From: Byssochlamys sp. IMV 00236
Lineage: Eukaryota; Ascomycota; Eurotiomycetes; Eurotiales; Thermoascaceae
Direction of reading: 5' to 3'
Assembly: GCA_001931875.2 (NCBI GenBank)
Contig: MSJH02000546.1
Coordinates: 124,001 to 188,000 of the forward strand
DNA length: 64,000 nucleotides
Position 1 is the first letter of the stretch, and each line of letters begins with the position of its first letter. The notes beneath the pieces are model-generated. The model worked only from the letters and a program-made list of their open reading frames with translations. It did not search any database and had not been told where the DNA came from. Of the stretch, positions 1-9,731 are shown piece after piece. Both the position numbers and the translations under genes were made by a program.

Positions 1-95
1 GAAAATATAACCAGAATCGAGTCCCACTTTTGTGCCAGAGATATCTCTCTTTTTATGTAGTTGCAAGGTTAGATATCTATATTTTATCGCCCTTC

Positions 96-765
96 ATGCT
101 CGCCCTCCATATCGCTCTCTACGCGCTTCTAGGCGCATCTCTCGCGTTTGCAGTCATAGAGCTAGGCTTGAGCGCACATATTGCCTCTCTGTATGATCAC
201 ATTCCGGTGCCAGAGTATGATTATTACAATGGCTACTCCTATGAAGTGGTGGACATCAAGCCGCCTCCTATTCTCGATTTCATCATTTTCTCCTCCGCGT
301 GGAGTGTGTTAATCACAGGAGTCGCCTTCTTCCTGTCTTGGTTCTACAGACAAAAAGAGAATACACTTGCCACTAACAAGTGGATTTCCGTTGGCCTCAT
401 CGCGATGTACTTTGTCACCTGGGTGTTCTGGTTGGCGTCTTTCGCATATATTGAATCGCGTCTGGGAGGATACTCGAGCGGGTCATCCTATTTGGATGCT
501 ATGATTGCCTTCGCAATACTACTTTGGTGAGTCTACCTTTGATACTCGAGCTGTTGCGTGAGACAATATAATTGACCATGAAAACTCCACCAGGCTTTTC
601 TTCCTGGCTCTATTCATCCTGACTATTATCGCTATATGCGGTGTCTTGAAGTCAGACTTGCCCGGATATATGCCTTTCAAAATTGCAAATGTGGATGCTG
701 CTCACAGCGCAGATCCTGCAGAGCTGGAAGCCCCAGAGATGGAAAGAGCTGAGGTTGCAGCGTAA
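96..765 (+). CDS. MARVEL-like four-helix membrane protein
   Basis: Exons 96..526 and 594..765 give a 200-residue protein; the intron (67 nt, GTGAGT...CAG) splits a Trp codon. Four hydrophobic segments are visible, at about residues 2-25, 65-85, 105-125 and 142-165, with a short loop rich in Tyr/Pro after the first and an acidic, Ala/Glu-rich cytoplasmic-looking tail. This is the layout of fungal MARVEL-type proteins, which sit in the plasma membrane or vesicle membranes; no precise role is known. The start at 96 is the first ATG that precedes the first membrane helix; the open frame runs back to 30 and an upstream exon could lie outside the window, so the N-terminus is uncertain. The family call rests on topology only. 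Confidence 0.7.
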
Positions 766-1100
766 ATACGGGTTGTTTTCACCTTGGCGCCAGGAGTTGG
801 ATGACTTGTCGTGATCCATGAATCGATGTTTTGGGAAGAAGGATGACTGAAAGTCTGAATAGGTCATCTACGATGTAACATTTCCATTGATACCCATAAA
901 CTAATATGGAAAAATTAATTACGTGAGATATATTCTCTCTCCATATATGAAGATGTCCTGATGATAAGTTGTCCTGCTAGCCCATAGGCATTCCTGGAAA
1001 CAATAACATCATAACTATGATCCAAATAACATTGAATACAATATGTCGACCACTGAGACTCTTCAGTGAACCTACATGGCATAACAACAGTTATAACTCC
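766..1100. other. Convergent intergenic spacer
   Basis: AT-rich 3' flank shared by the membrane-protein gene and the lactonase gene. I see no further gene here. Confidence 0.6.
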
Positions 1101-2171
1101 TCATAATCGCGGACGCAGAAACCGCGACTCATTCCGGCTATCCTCCTCCCACTCAACATCATGAGCGAAAATGATCTCTACACCCTTCCGCTCTAACTCC
1201 CGGATCCTACCAATAGTCTCCTCGGCTACCTTCTTATCCGCATGGATGCAACACACATGTCCTTCTAGGTCGTGCCATTCCCCAATCTTTTTCTGCCCAC
1301 GCATGATCCTTCTGTCATGACAAGCATCGCCGGCCAGGTATAAATATCTCTCAGGGGCCGTCTTTGCCAGAAGGTTAATATGCCCAGGTAAATGGCCCGG
1401 GGCGTCGACGATATAGAGACTTCCATCTTTGAATGAGTCGATGATAGAACCTAGGTCAGAATGAGTTGTCCATGGTTGGCGAAAGTCGGGTTCGCCGATT
1501 GGGATAAGCTGGTGTAGAGTGTCCGTAGAAGTAATGTTGGGATCGCTTAGTTCAATCGTCCTGTCTTGGGGAAGAAGATCTCGTTCGAAGAAAGAGTGGC
1601 TGCCATGGAGTGTATCATGCTTCCCATGGAGGAGACTCGTTGTTTTATTACCAACAATGAAGATACTTCTTGGAAAGTCACGAGGTTCTCCGATATGATC
1701 CCAGTGAACCTGTAATAGGGAATCAGCATAGAAATAAGTAAAAAGGAAAAGGGTAATATATCCACATACGTGAGAACAAATAACATAATCTATATCATTC
1801 GGCGTTAAGCCACCTGCTGCAAGACTTTTGACAACATCTGGATCTGTAGTAAGAGGTTGTCTTGTTGCTATATGGCGCCTAATCAGCTCTGGATAACGGT
1901 CTGTATTTCGTCGCAGTCCCAGGTCAAAGACAATACGGGTCAACTTCTTCGACACTGGATGTTGATGCTGGATGAGAAATGATAAAGAGGGCACAGTCCG
2001 TCTGGCTGTATCTGATGCGGGATGGACGAAATACTTCTCTGGTAAAGTAAGATGGCCAGCTAAGAGGGCGTGAACGTCGACAGTGGCTTGGCTGGAAGAA
2101 GCCGATTTTGTCTGTCTTTCTAGTACGAAGAGGGCCATCGTATGTAAGGTCTTATCATTTCTTTGAGTCAT
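1101..2171 (-). CDS. Metallo-beta-lactamase-fold hydrolase (lactonase-like)
   Basis: Exons 1770..2171 and 1101..1709 (minus strand) encode 336 residues. The 60-nt intron 1710..1769 (GTATGT...TACAG) has no stop and keeps frame, so an uninterrupted frame is misleading: only after splicing does the metal-binding motif S-H-V-H-W-D-H (about residues 133-139) appear. Other metal ligands are visible as the GH of DAPGHLPGHI, the D of LAGDACHD and a C-terminal AHD. The N-terminal 110 residues and this ligand order resemble the AHL-lactonase/N-acyl hydrolase branch of the superfamily, which opens lactone rings with two zinc ions. Cytosolic; no signal peptide. Divergent from the dehydrogenase gene starting at 2633. 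An alternative start is at 2138. Fold sure, substrate unknown. Confidence 0.88.
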   Translation of the reverse strand: MTQRNDKTLHTMALFVLERQTKSASSSQATVDVHALLAGHLTLPEKYFVHPASDTARRTVPSLSFLIQHQHPVSKKLTRIVFDLGLRRNTDRYPELIRRHIATRQPLTTDPDVVKSLAAGGLTPNDIDYVICSHVCGYITLFLFTYFYADSLLQVHWDHIGEPRDFPRSIFIVGNKTTSLLHGKHDTLHGSHSFFERDLLPQDRTIELSDPNITSTDTLHQLIPIGEPDFRQPWTTHSDLGSIIDSFKDGSLYIVDAPGHLPGHINLLAKTAPERYLYLAGDACHDRRIMRGQKKIGEWHDLEGHVCCIHADKKVAEETIGRIRELERKGVEIIFAHDVEWEEDSRNESRFLRPRL

Positions 2172-2632
2172 CGTATTGATAACATACTATCTCAATTATC
2201 TTCAGAGTAAGTGGTTGTATGTTCCTTCTGGAAGTTAAATAGATATGGAGGATCGTAGCTACTACTGCTTTTCACCAACGACCAGGACTGCGATGCCTCC
2301 GCACGAAAGACGAGGGTACTGGAATTCCATACCAATGATTTGTTCAACTCTCGGGCTTAACCCTCTGCTCATGAACTCTTGCTGTCAGCAGTGAGGAGAA
2401 GTGGCGGATAATCCCCGACATGTCTTCCTCCTCGGTTATATAGTTCGAACGTATTCCAACTTCGAAACAAATTATATCTCCCGGGATCTTCTAATATTCC
2501 CATGCAAAGACCTGGTGGCTTGCTTCTAGATTATTCTGTCTTTAACATATTGAATATCTTCTTGGCATTCATATTCAGATTCGTTCTTGCTCTTGTCCTG
2601 CCTTCTACGGCCGATACCGATATATCAGCAAA
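2172..2632. promoter_or_regulatory. Divergent promoter, lactonase / hydroxyacid dehydrogenase
   Basis: A 461-bp spacer between two outward-facing starts. It contains a CGG-N7-CCG inverted pair (2405..2417), a possible Zn2Cys6 site, but such spaced triplets are common by chance. The arrangement suggests shared control of the two genes. Confidence 0.5.
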
Positions 2633-3681
2633 ATGACATCCCCCGAGTACGACAATGTGGGGTTCATCGGTCTTGGTGCCATGGGAACTCCCATGGTACG
2701 TCAGCTCGCTGAAAAGCTTCCCAAGGAAGCGCGGATTCATGTTTTTGACGTGGTCGAAAGCGCCGTGGATGAGATCTGCTCTCGGTATCCGAACCGAGTC
2801 TTCAAAGGCGTCAGTGCTAAAGACGTAGCAGAAAAGTCGGTATGTACATATATGCGCAATGGCATTTACATGTACTCCAATGGCCGCCGAAAAGAGAATC
2901 ATTCGATTGCTCATGCTTATAGGAAATTATCTTGACCATGGTCCCGGAAGGCGCACACGTCACATCAGTCTACGTAGACGGAGAAACAAGCATATGCAGC
3001 ACAGACATATCCAACAAATTGCTTGTCGATTGCTCTACAATCGACACGGCGACCAGTCTCTTGGTCAAAGACTACATCAATAAGAACTTCCCATCCGCTT
3101 CTTTCTATGACGCTCCCGTCAGCGGCGGTGTAATCGGCGCACAGAAAGGCACAATTGCATTCTTCTTAGGCTGTGCCGATGAAGATCCAAACCTTCTTCG
3201 CATCACGCGCCTGCTCAGCATGATGGGAAAGGAAGTGATACCTTGTGGCGGACCATCTTTCGGTTTAGCAGCGAAACTCTCGAACAACTATCTATCGGGC
3301 ATTATCGCGATCGCATGCTCAGAAGCTATGGATATGGGAATGCGTTCTGGCCTAAGTCCAAAAGTCCTGACGAAGGTTTATGCAGCAGGCACTGCGCAGA
3401 ATACAATTTGCGACAGATTCAACCCGGTGCCTGGGGTGTATCCCGATGCGCCGTCAAGCAACGGTTATAAGAACGGATTTAAAGTGCAACTGATGCGCAA
3501 GGATTTCGGCTTGGCCGTCGACATGGCCCATAGAGTTGGTGCTCGACTTGTCTTGGGCGATGCTGGGTTAGAAACCTACGAGGGTGCAAGTCAAGATCCT
3601 AGATGTAGGGACTTGGATTCTCGAGTTGTCTTTCGATACTTGGGTGGAAACGAGAATTGGCAGGACAAAGAGAAACCATAG
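2633..3681 (+). CDS. Beta-hydroxyacid dehydrogenase (3-hydroxyisobutyrate dehydrogenase family)
   Basis: Exons 2633..2839 and 2923..3681 (intron 83 nt, GTATGT...TAG) give 321 residues, the usual length for this NAD(P)-dependent family. Visible motifs are the N-terminal Rossmann signature GFIGLGAMGTPM (about residues 10-21), the substrate-binding segment DAPVSGG with a following GA-x-KGT, and the catalytic-lysine block GLAAKLSNN. These enzymes oxidise short 3-hydroxyacids (3-hydroxyisobutyrate, tartronate semialdehyde, threonate, 6-phosphogluconate-like compounds) to the keto form; the sequence alone does not fix which one. No mitochondrial targeting peptide is evident, which argues against a plain valine-catabolism role. 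It sits between a lactonase and a carboxymuconolactone-decarboxylase-like gene, compatible with a catabolic route. Confidence 0.9.
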
Positions 3682-4115
3682 AGTTCACCTCAGTAATAGC
3701 TGTACATATTCGAATCCATGTCCAGTTCGCTATGGCTTTAGAGTGAGTGAGTTAATCGCGTATAGAAATCGTCGTACGAAATGCCCCGCATTCGGGGAGA
3801 TGTCCGGGGTGATAATGCGGGGGAAGCTATTTATCCAGATCAAACATCAACTATCATTACATCCGGCCTCTATACCCGGAGAAAATAACGGTTGAAAACA
3901 TTTGTCTGCAGTTTAACTCAATAACCAGAACATTAACATAGAGTGTCTGTCAACTTCTGTACTTGTGAGATCGTCGTCTGAGAAGAGACCTCTCTGACTG
4001 TTCTTCTAAAGCATACTATTCCTCGACCCATCCTTTTCTCAGAAATACCGCCTACCACTTCACCAAGCCATCCTTCTACAACGTTATAATAACGGACAAC
4101 AAAACGGCGCAAAAA
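3682..4115. other. Intergenic, upstream of the CMD-like gene
   Basis: A 434-bp spacer between two genes on the same strand, presumably holding the terminator of the first and promoter of the second. No specific element recognised. Confidence 0.5.
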
Positions 4116-4562
4116 ATGTCTACAGACCCTAAATACGACGACCTACACAAACAACTCTTCGAGGAGGGCCTCAAAGTCCGCCGCAGCGTCGTCGGCAGCG
4201 AATACGTCGACCGCGCCCTCGCCAACGGCTCGACAGAATTCTCCCGCCCCGGACAAGAGCTGGTCACAGAATGGTGCTGGGGAAACATCTGGACGCGACC
4301 GGGCCTTGATCGCAAACAGAGAAGTCTGTTAAATATCGGCATGCTGATGGCGTTGAACCGTTCTCCGGAGCTTGGCATACACATTCGGGGAGCTATCAAT
4401 AACGGACTGACAGAAGTCGAGATTCGAGAAGCGATTCTGCATGCGACTGTGTACTGCGGGGCGCCAGCTGGTGTGGATGCGATGAAGGTGGCTGAGAAAG
4501 TTCTAAACGAGATGGAGGAGAAGGGAGAGTATAAGAGGGTGCTTGGAAATAAGGTTGCTTGA
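4116..4562 (+). CDS. Carboxymuconolactone decarboxylase family protein
   Basis: Intronless gene of 148 residues, close to bacterial PcaC (about 130). The body shows the CMD fold's hallmark helices, including the [14 protein letters not shown] segment (about 69-82) and the conserved H-A-T-x-Y-C-G-A-P-A-G block (about 118-128), which holds the residues used by 4-carboxymuconolactone decarboxylases. There is no CxxC pair, so it is not an AhpD-type peroxidase partner. Cytosolic. In the protocatechuate route such enzymes decarboxylate 4-carboxymuconolactone; in fungi many relatives have unknown substrates. It lies next to a dehydrogenase and, convergently, an alcohol dehydrogenase. Confidence 0.9.
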   Translation: MSTDPKYDDLHKQLFEEGLKVRRSVVGSEYVDRALANGSTEFSRPGQELVTEWCWGNIWTRPGLDRKQRSLLNIGMLMALNRSPELGIHIRGAINNGLTEVEIREAILHATVYCGAPAGVDAMKVAEKVLNEMEEKGEYKRVLGNKVA

Positions 4563-5192
4563 TTGTGTGACTGGATGTCGAGAAGGGCTGTATCTGACTG
4601 GTCGGGGCAATTTTACAATCATATTAGAGATGTATGAGGCAGCTATGATTGGACTAAATGCACGATGATTACCATTGATATCTGTTTCATCCAATGTATA
4701 GGTGAAGTGGAAGACACTGGGATTCGCCGTTGGTAGACTCTAGACTGGTCTCAACGGCAAGGCCTCAGAAAAGTGCTTCATACGCTCTATCTAGACCATC
4801 GTTGATATCAATTCCGAGCTTCTATTTAGCTCTGAAGATACATCTGGAATATCTACGAGTACCTTGGTGGAAATGAAATTGATATCCCACTACGCAGCAA
4901 GCTCATCAAACAAGCTGAAATAATTACTTCGAGACTGGCTCTACATGAGACATCCTTTTTCTAGTACATTTCGCGACAGGAATTAATATAAAATTACAAG
5001 TCGATGAAGGGAAGCATGCTGCAACTTCATATGTGATATTTTAAACACTGGGATAAGCAAACGGAATACAAATAGGAATTGGATTCAATCTTCCTAATAA
5101 TTATCCAAAAGCAGTTTACCAAGACAAGGAAAAGTGAACTGACTGCAAGTATCATAGAAGATAATCTAATACTATCACATAGCTTAACTCGC
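4563..5192. other. Convergent intergenic spacer
   Basis: A 630-bp AT-rich spacer between converging genes. I see nothing in it beyond 3' flanks. Confidence 0.55.
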
Positions 5193-6314
5193 TCACTCCT
5201 TCAGGTTCATATCCACAATCAATTTCCCGCCAATTCCACGATTATAATCACCAACGAGCTCATTCAATTTCGACAAAGGATATCGCTTAATGATCGGTCT
5301 GACGTTATGTCTGGCTGAGAAATCCAACGTCTCCTTCGACGTCTTCCGACCACCTACCAAACTCCCTACTATCGATATGTCTCGGAAGACAATATCTCGT
5401 GATGAAATATGGAACCCTTCCTTGGAAAACGAGACCAGGACCAATTTCCCATGATTCTTCAGCAACTTCATCCCGTAATCGAAACCGTTCTGACTTTCCG
5501 TCAGGATGATCACGGCGTCGAGACCCATCTCTCCTGGATATTTCTTGCTGTCTGCTAGGCCGATCTGACGAGCAATCTCTGCAGCGTTTTCCACTCTCGA
5601 ATCCACAATTCGGGCGCTGGTATTCAAACCACGCGCCAGTTCTAATGATGTATCTGTATTGTCGATACCGAAGACTTCCAGGCCCATCTTGACTCCAAAC
5701 TGCAGTCCTAGATGTCCAAGACCGCCACCGCACCCGATTATACCCACACGCTGTCCGCGCTCGAGCCCGCATCTCTTCAAAGCAGCATAGATAGTGACGC
5801 CTGCGCACATCATAGGAGCTGTCTCTGCTGCGCTCAGTTCAGATGGTATCGGCACTATCTGCCTTGCATCCACTACCGCGTACTCCCTGAAACCCCCATC
5901 TACAGAGATGCCGTTACCCTCCGACGCGGGGCAAAATACAGAGTATCCAGCCAAGTCGTTCTCGGGATGTTTCTCATCCTGACATTCATCACATACACCA
6001 CATGCATGTAGTGCACGGCCAGGAACACCGACACGGTCGCCTGGTTTGAAATCTACCGACCCATTCGGCGCTATTGCGACTACTGTCCCTGCGAACTCAT
6101 GAGAGCCAACATGTGGAAGTGAGCGGGGATTTGGTGGCATGTCACCCGCTGCAAGGACCGCATCGGTATGACAGTATGAAGCAGCATCGACTTTGATCAG
6201 GATGTCATGTGGAGAAGAGATTTTGGGAAGAGGAACTTCTCGAAGCACATAAGGTGAGTTGAACACCTCGAGGACTTGAGCTTTCATGGTTTTGGGTAGA
6301 TTAGATGTGGTCAT
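5193..6314 (-). CDS. Zinc-dependent alcohol dehydrogenase (MDR family)
   Basis: A single exon of 373 residues. It has the catalytic-zinc sites YCHTD and GSHEFAG, four clustered cysteines for the structural zinc (HACGVCDEC then FC), and the Rossmann motif GCGGGLGHLG, followed by an acidic-ended beta strand that suggests NAD(H). It reduces or oxidises an alcohol/aldehyde pair; the nearest named class is the fungal ADH1/ADH3 type, with a longer linker in the zinc lobe. The frame extends upstream to 6416 and would add a hydrophobic 22-residue stretch; I prefer the start at 6314 because it matches family length. Last member of the local group of catabolic-type genes. Confidence 0.9.
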   Translation of the reverse strand: MTTSNLPKTMKAQVLEVFNSPYVLREVPLPKISSPHDILIKVDAASYCHTDAVLAAGDMPPNPRSLPHVGSHEFAGTVVAIAPNGSVDFKPGDRVGVPGRALHACGVCDECQDEKHPENDLAGYSVFCPASEGNGISVDGGFREYAVVDARQIVPIPSELSAAETAPMMCAGVTIYAALKRCGLERGQRVGIIGCGGGLGHLGLQFGVKMGLEVFGIDNTDTSLELARGLNTSARIVDSRVENAAEIARQIGLADSKKYPGEMGLDAVIILTESQNGFDYGMKLLKNHGKLVLVSFSKEGFHISSRDIVFRDISIVGSLVGGRKTSKETLDFSARHNVRPIIKRYPLSKLNELVGDYNRGIGGKLIVDMNLKE

Positions 6315-7834
6315 TGTTAATATTCCCCGCAGATATTTCCCGCGGTAAGTTAATAAAAGAAACACGGCTATTGATAGAAGAACCAAAAACAGGCCGACTT
6401 GGTAGTGAGGATTCAATTTTCGCGAAGGATATCTAGAATAACGAAATAACCTTGATGGAAAATTGACGTCTGATAACTATATTCCTCGTCGCAGAAGCAG
6501 TGATTAATGAAACGAAATCTACTATAAGTAACCGGACGGGATGCGGAGAAATCATCACCTCCACAACCGCTCGCATGGACAGATAAAACGGAATGATGTT
6601 AGGTCACCAGTCTTCTTCAGATTTATATGAACTTATATTTACGTAGGATGGTTTGGTGACAATTTAATAAGCGCTCTGCATTTACTTTTTATTTTCTAAC
6701 TGTATGTAATTTTTTCATCGACCTCCAATAGTTTTCCAGCCCAGTGCAGCAATATCCTCTTTACGATTCCGTCCCTAGTCCTTTTGCGGCCCGTAAGTAT
6801 CTGAGTAAAATCTATAATATTAAATTAGATAGTTTAACTTATAGTTAAGTGTTGACTAGCAGGGGCGTAATCTTAACAATATAATGCACAGCAGCTACAT
6901 AGCCAGTCAATCAGGCAAAACCCCCTTTGTTCAGAAGTAATTTCACAGAAATAAATTATCACGCCAAGTATACAAGTAACTATACACATACCTCCTATTT
7001 GCATGACCAAATCCGACTCCAACCCCTAGACCCTTTTTTTACTTCTGCAAGTAAACGTTTACATCCATTCCTACCCCTAAGCCCTGAAAAAAACATGAAA
7101 CAAGTTCTAATTTATCTGTGCCCCCTTGATACTGTAATAATGACACCTGAAGACCCCTCATACATATGATCTCTCACAAAATCTCCCCCCTAAAACGAAC
7201 ACGAGTTTGTGGCGCTCGGACGTCTCGCTGGATTGAACTGCCCTGACCCTGATTGAACATGTCAGATGCATGATATTTTAGTTTTGGCTTTCCGCGGTAT
7301 CTATCCCTGTTGTTTTGTTGCTTAAGTGTCGGTATCTAATTGTGTACATAGTCTGGTATGGGACTGTTGGTGGCGCTGGGATTTGGCCCACTGTTTCTGG
7401 ATCCAGCGGGGGCGACGGGCCGTTCCGGGGTATGTTTCCGGATAATGTCGAAGAAACTGATTTCTGCTAGGTCGAGATCCGTCTGGAATAGAATGGTCTC
7501 CTGCAGTTTAGTGGAACGGTGGCATTATCCAAAAGGGGAAATCAGCAAACTATCTGCTCAGACATTGATCATCGATAATCTATACAACAAATACCATTGA
7601 GATATGCAACAGTCATTCCATCCCGAAATTTCGCATCAATGTCGTATCTCATTCTGTATCATAACATTGCTCGTGAAGATATCAAGGTCATTAAACATGG
7701 TCGTCACAACTCATTACAACATAAAACAGAAGGGAATCTCTGTATCAAGAAAACATGACGATAACGGAGATGAGTGGGCAAAAGAAGGAAATTCCAATAA
7801 AGTACCTAGGCTCTCCAGTACTAGCCATAGCTTA
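6315..7834. other. Intergenic, 1.5 kb, AT-rich
   Basis: Holds the promoter of the alcohol dehydrogenase and the 3' flank of the DUF3824 gene. Base composition is AT-rich around 6620-7180. Only short unsupported open frames; nothing else recognised. Confidence 0.55.
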
Positions 7835-9731
7835 TCAGTATCCGTCGTCTGACCATGCTCTTGAAGAGTACGGATTGGCATCTGAGTACTCAGACCCATG
7901 GCGTCGCGAAGGATAACTCGCACTGTGGCTCCTCGTACGGCGCGCCTCCCTCTTGCGTCGGCGCTCTTCACATTCATGCATGAATTTATGCGCTTCCTCA
8001 CGCTTCTCCTTGGCCTCCTTCCATTCGGAAATTGCACCCTTAATACCTAGTGCTGCCAACCCTATACTCGCTGCGTCTCCCAACAACGCCTTCTGCTTTC
8101 GCTTGCGTGCCTCTTCAGGTGTAATCTTCCCTTCCTTCAATTGCTCCTGTCTCTTCTTCCGCTTTTCGATACTCTTCACCACGTTGTGTGCGGCATGGAT
8201 CGTGGCCACTGTCGCCAAACCTGCAGTTAGAAATTCATTGCGGCGCATCTTTTTACGCATGCGCTTTTCGTCGGAACTGGAGCCGAGGTCAGAATCACAG
8301 TCGGAGCTAGAATTACTACCGCCGCCACCACCACCGTTTGAGCCATGGCCTTCCCTGCCAGGGCCTCCAGTCCTGGTGGAGAGGCTGGTGCTGTCGGTTG
8401 GGGCACGGAGTCGACCTACTTCTCGATTCCTATCTCCATCACGTCGCGAGCGGTAATCGTCGTCGGATGAATAGTCGTCGTAGGAGTCTTCATCCGAGTA
8501 CCGTTCCAATGACCGCCCGCGACGACTCTTCCTGTCTGAAGTATGTCCGCCGTCATCCAGCCCAAGCGCCCCAAGTCCTTTGCTAATGTAGTCGGTCACG
8601 CTCCGACTGCGCTTCCTTGAACGGCGATCTCGGGGAGGGCTTTCATCACCACTGTCATAACCGTCGCGCGAGCTCGACCGATGACGTCCCCGAGACTTGG
8701 AACGTACACGGTCATAGATCTCTTTACCCGCTGCAGCCAAGACACCAGCAGATGCTATGTCTTTAATGCCGCCACGGCTTTGAGACCGTCCCCGGGAGCC
8801 ACCGCGCTTCCGTGACTGAGATCTGGAAGCCGGGCCATTCAGGAGGTGGTTGGCAGCCAAACCAGCAAGAGTAGCTTCAATGATGTGACGTTTAGTGTGC
8901 TTTTTTGGGTCACGGTCAATGAGACCATCGACACCGCTCGCGGCGATAGCGGCCGTCAGAACTCGTCTCCCCTTCTCTCCATTCCATGGGCCAGGCTCCT
9001 TGCGAAGACGGAATGCTTCAGCCGCGCCAGCAGTAATTGCTGTCTTGACCGCCTGAGCAATCCGCCCTTCACTCTTGTCGCGGTGCCTGCTTCGACTACG
9101 GGATGGAGAGGAAGAGTATGAGTACGAGCGACGATGACGACGACGCTCTCGACGCGGGCGGCCACGATCATCATCACGATTCTTGCCAGCAGCGGCTCCA
9201 AGAACACCCCCTAGACCCAGCGCACCGAGAGCCTGTTCACTAAAGGACTTGCGACGTCTTGGGCGTGGTGATGGACTGCGAGATGAAGACGAATACTTCG
9301 AGCGGCGGTCTCCTGCGACAGCATTAGACTACTGAACAACAGACACTTTCAAATATCTCGCGCCTGATAGTAGTCGGAAAGGGGAACTTACGTCTGTCGT
9401 CATAGCCCCTCGGTCGCCGATGGCCACCCCGTCGATAGTATCCCCCACCATAATAAGGATCCTGGCCGCCCACGGAACGTGCTCGACGAACACCTTCCCG
9501 GACGGTCGTGGTCTTACTACGTCTTGGTATACCATAGCTGTACTCCCCGGGAGGAAAGTCTCGCTGGACCTCTTCAATGACTTCATCGTCGCTGTCGTCG
9601 TAACGACGGACGAGCTCCATGCGGCCATTGTCCCCGCCGCGGGAGTCAACATAGGTTTCCTCGACGTAGCCGGTGGGACGATATCTATCGCGGTTGGAGC
9701 GATAACGGCGATCGTCGTAGTAGTACGACAT
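7835..9731 (-). CDS. DUF3824-type Arg/Ser/Gly-rich protein
   Basis: Exons 9392..9731 and 7835..9312 (intron 79 nt, GTAAGT...GCAG) give 605 residues. The N-terminus is Tyr/Arg/Asp-rich (MSYYYDDRRYRSNRDRY...). The middle carries repeated helical, Gly/Ala-rich segments (e.g. GALGLGGVLGAAAG, a stretch ending in AAEAFRLRKEPG, and ATLAGLAANHLLNG) that are typical of DUF3824, separated by RS/RD-rich low-complexity linkers. A poly-Gly/Ser linker precedes a basic K/R-rich coiled segment near the C-terminus. Role unknown; the RS-like linkers suggest a nuclear or RNA-associated or intrinsically disordered protein, which is inference. Start at the MSYYY methionine because it matches the usual N-terminus. 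Confidence 0.85.
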
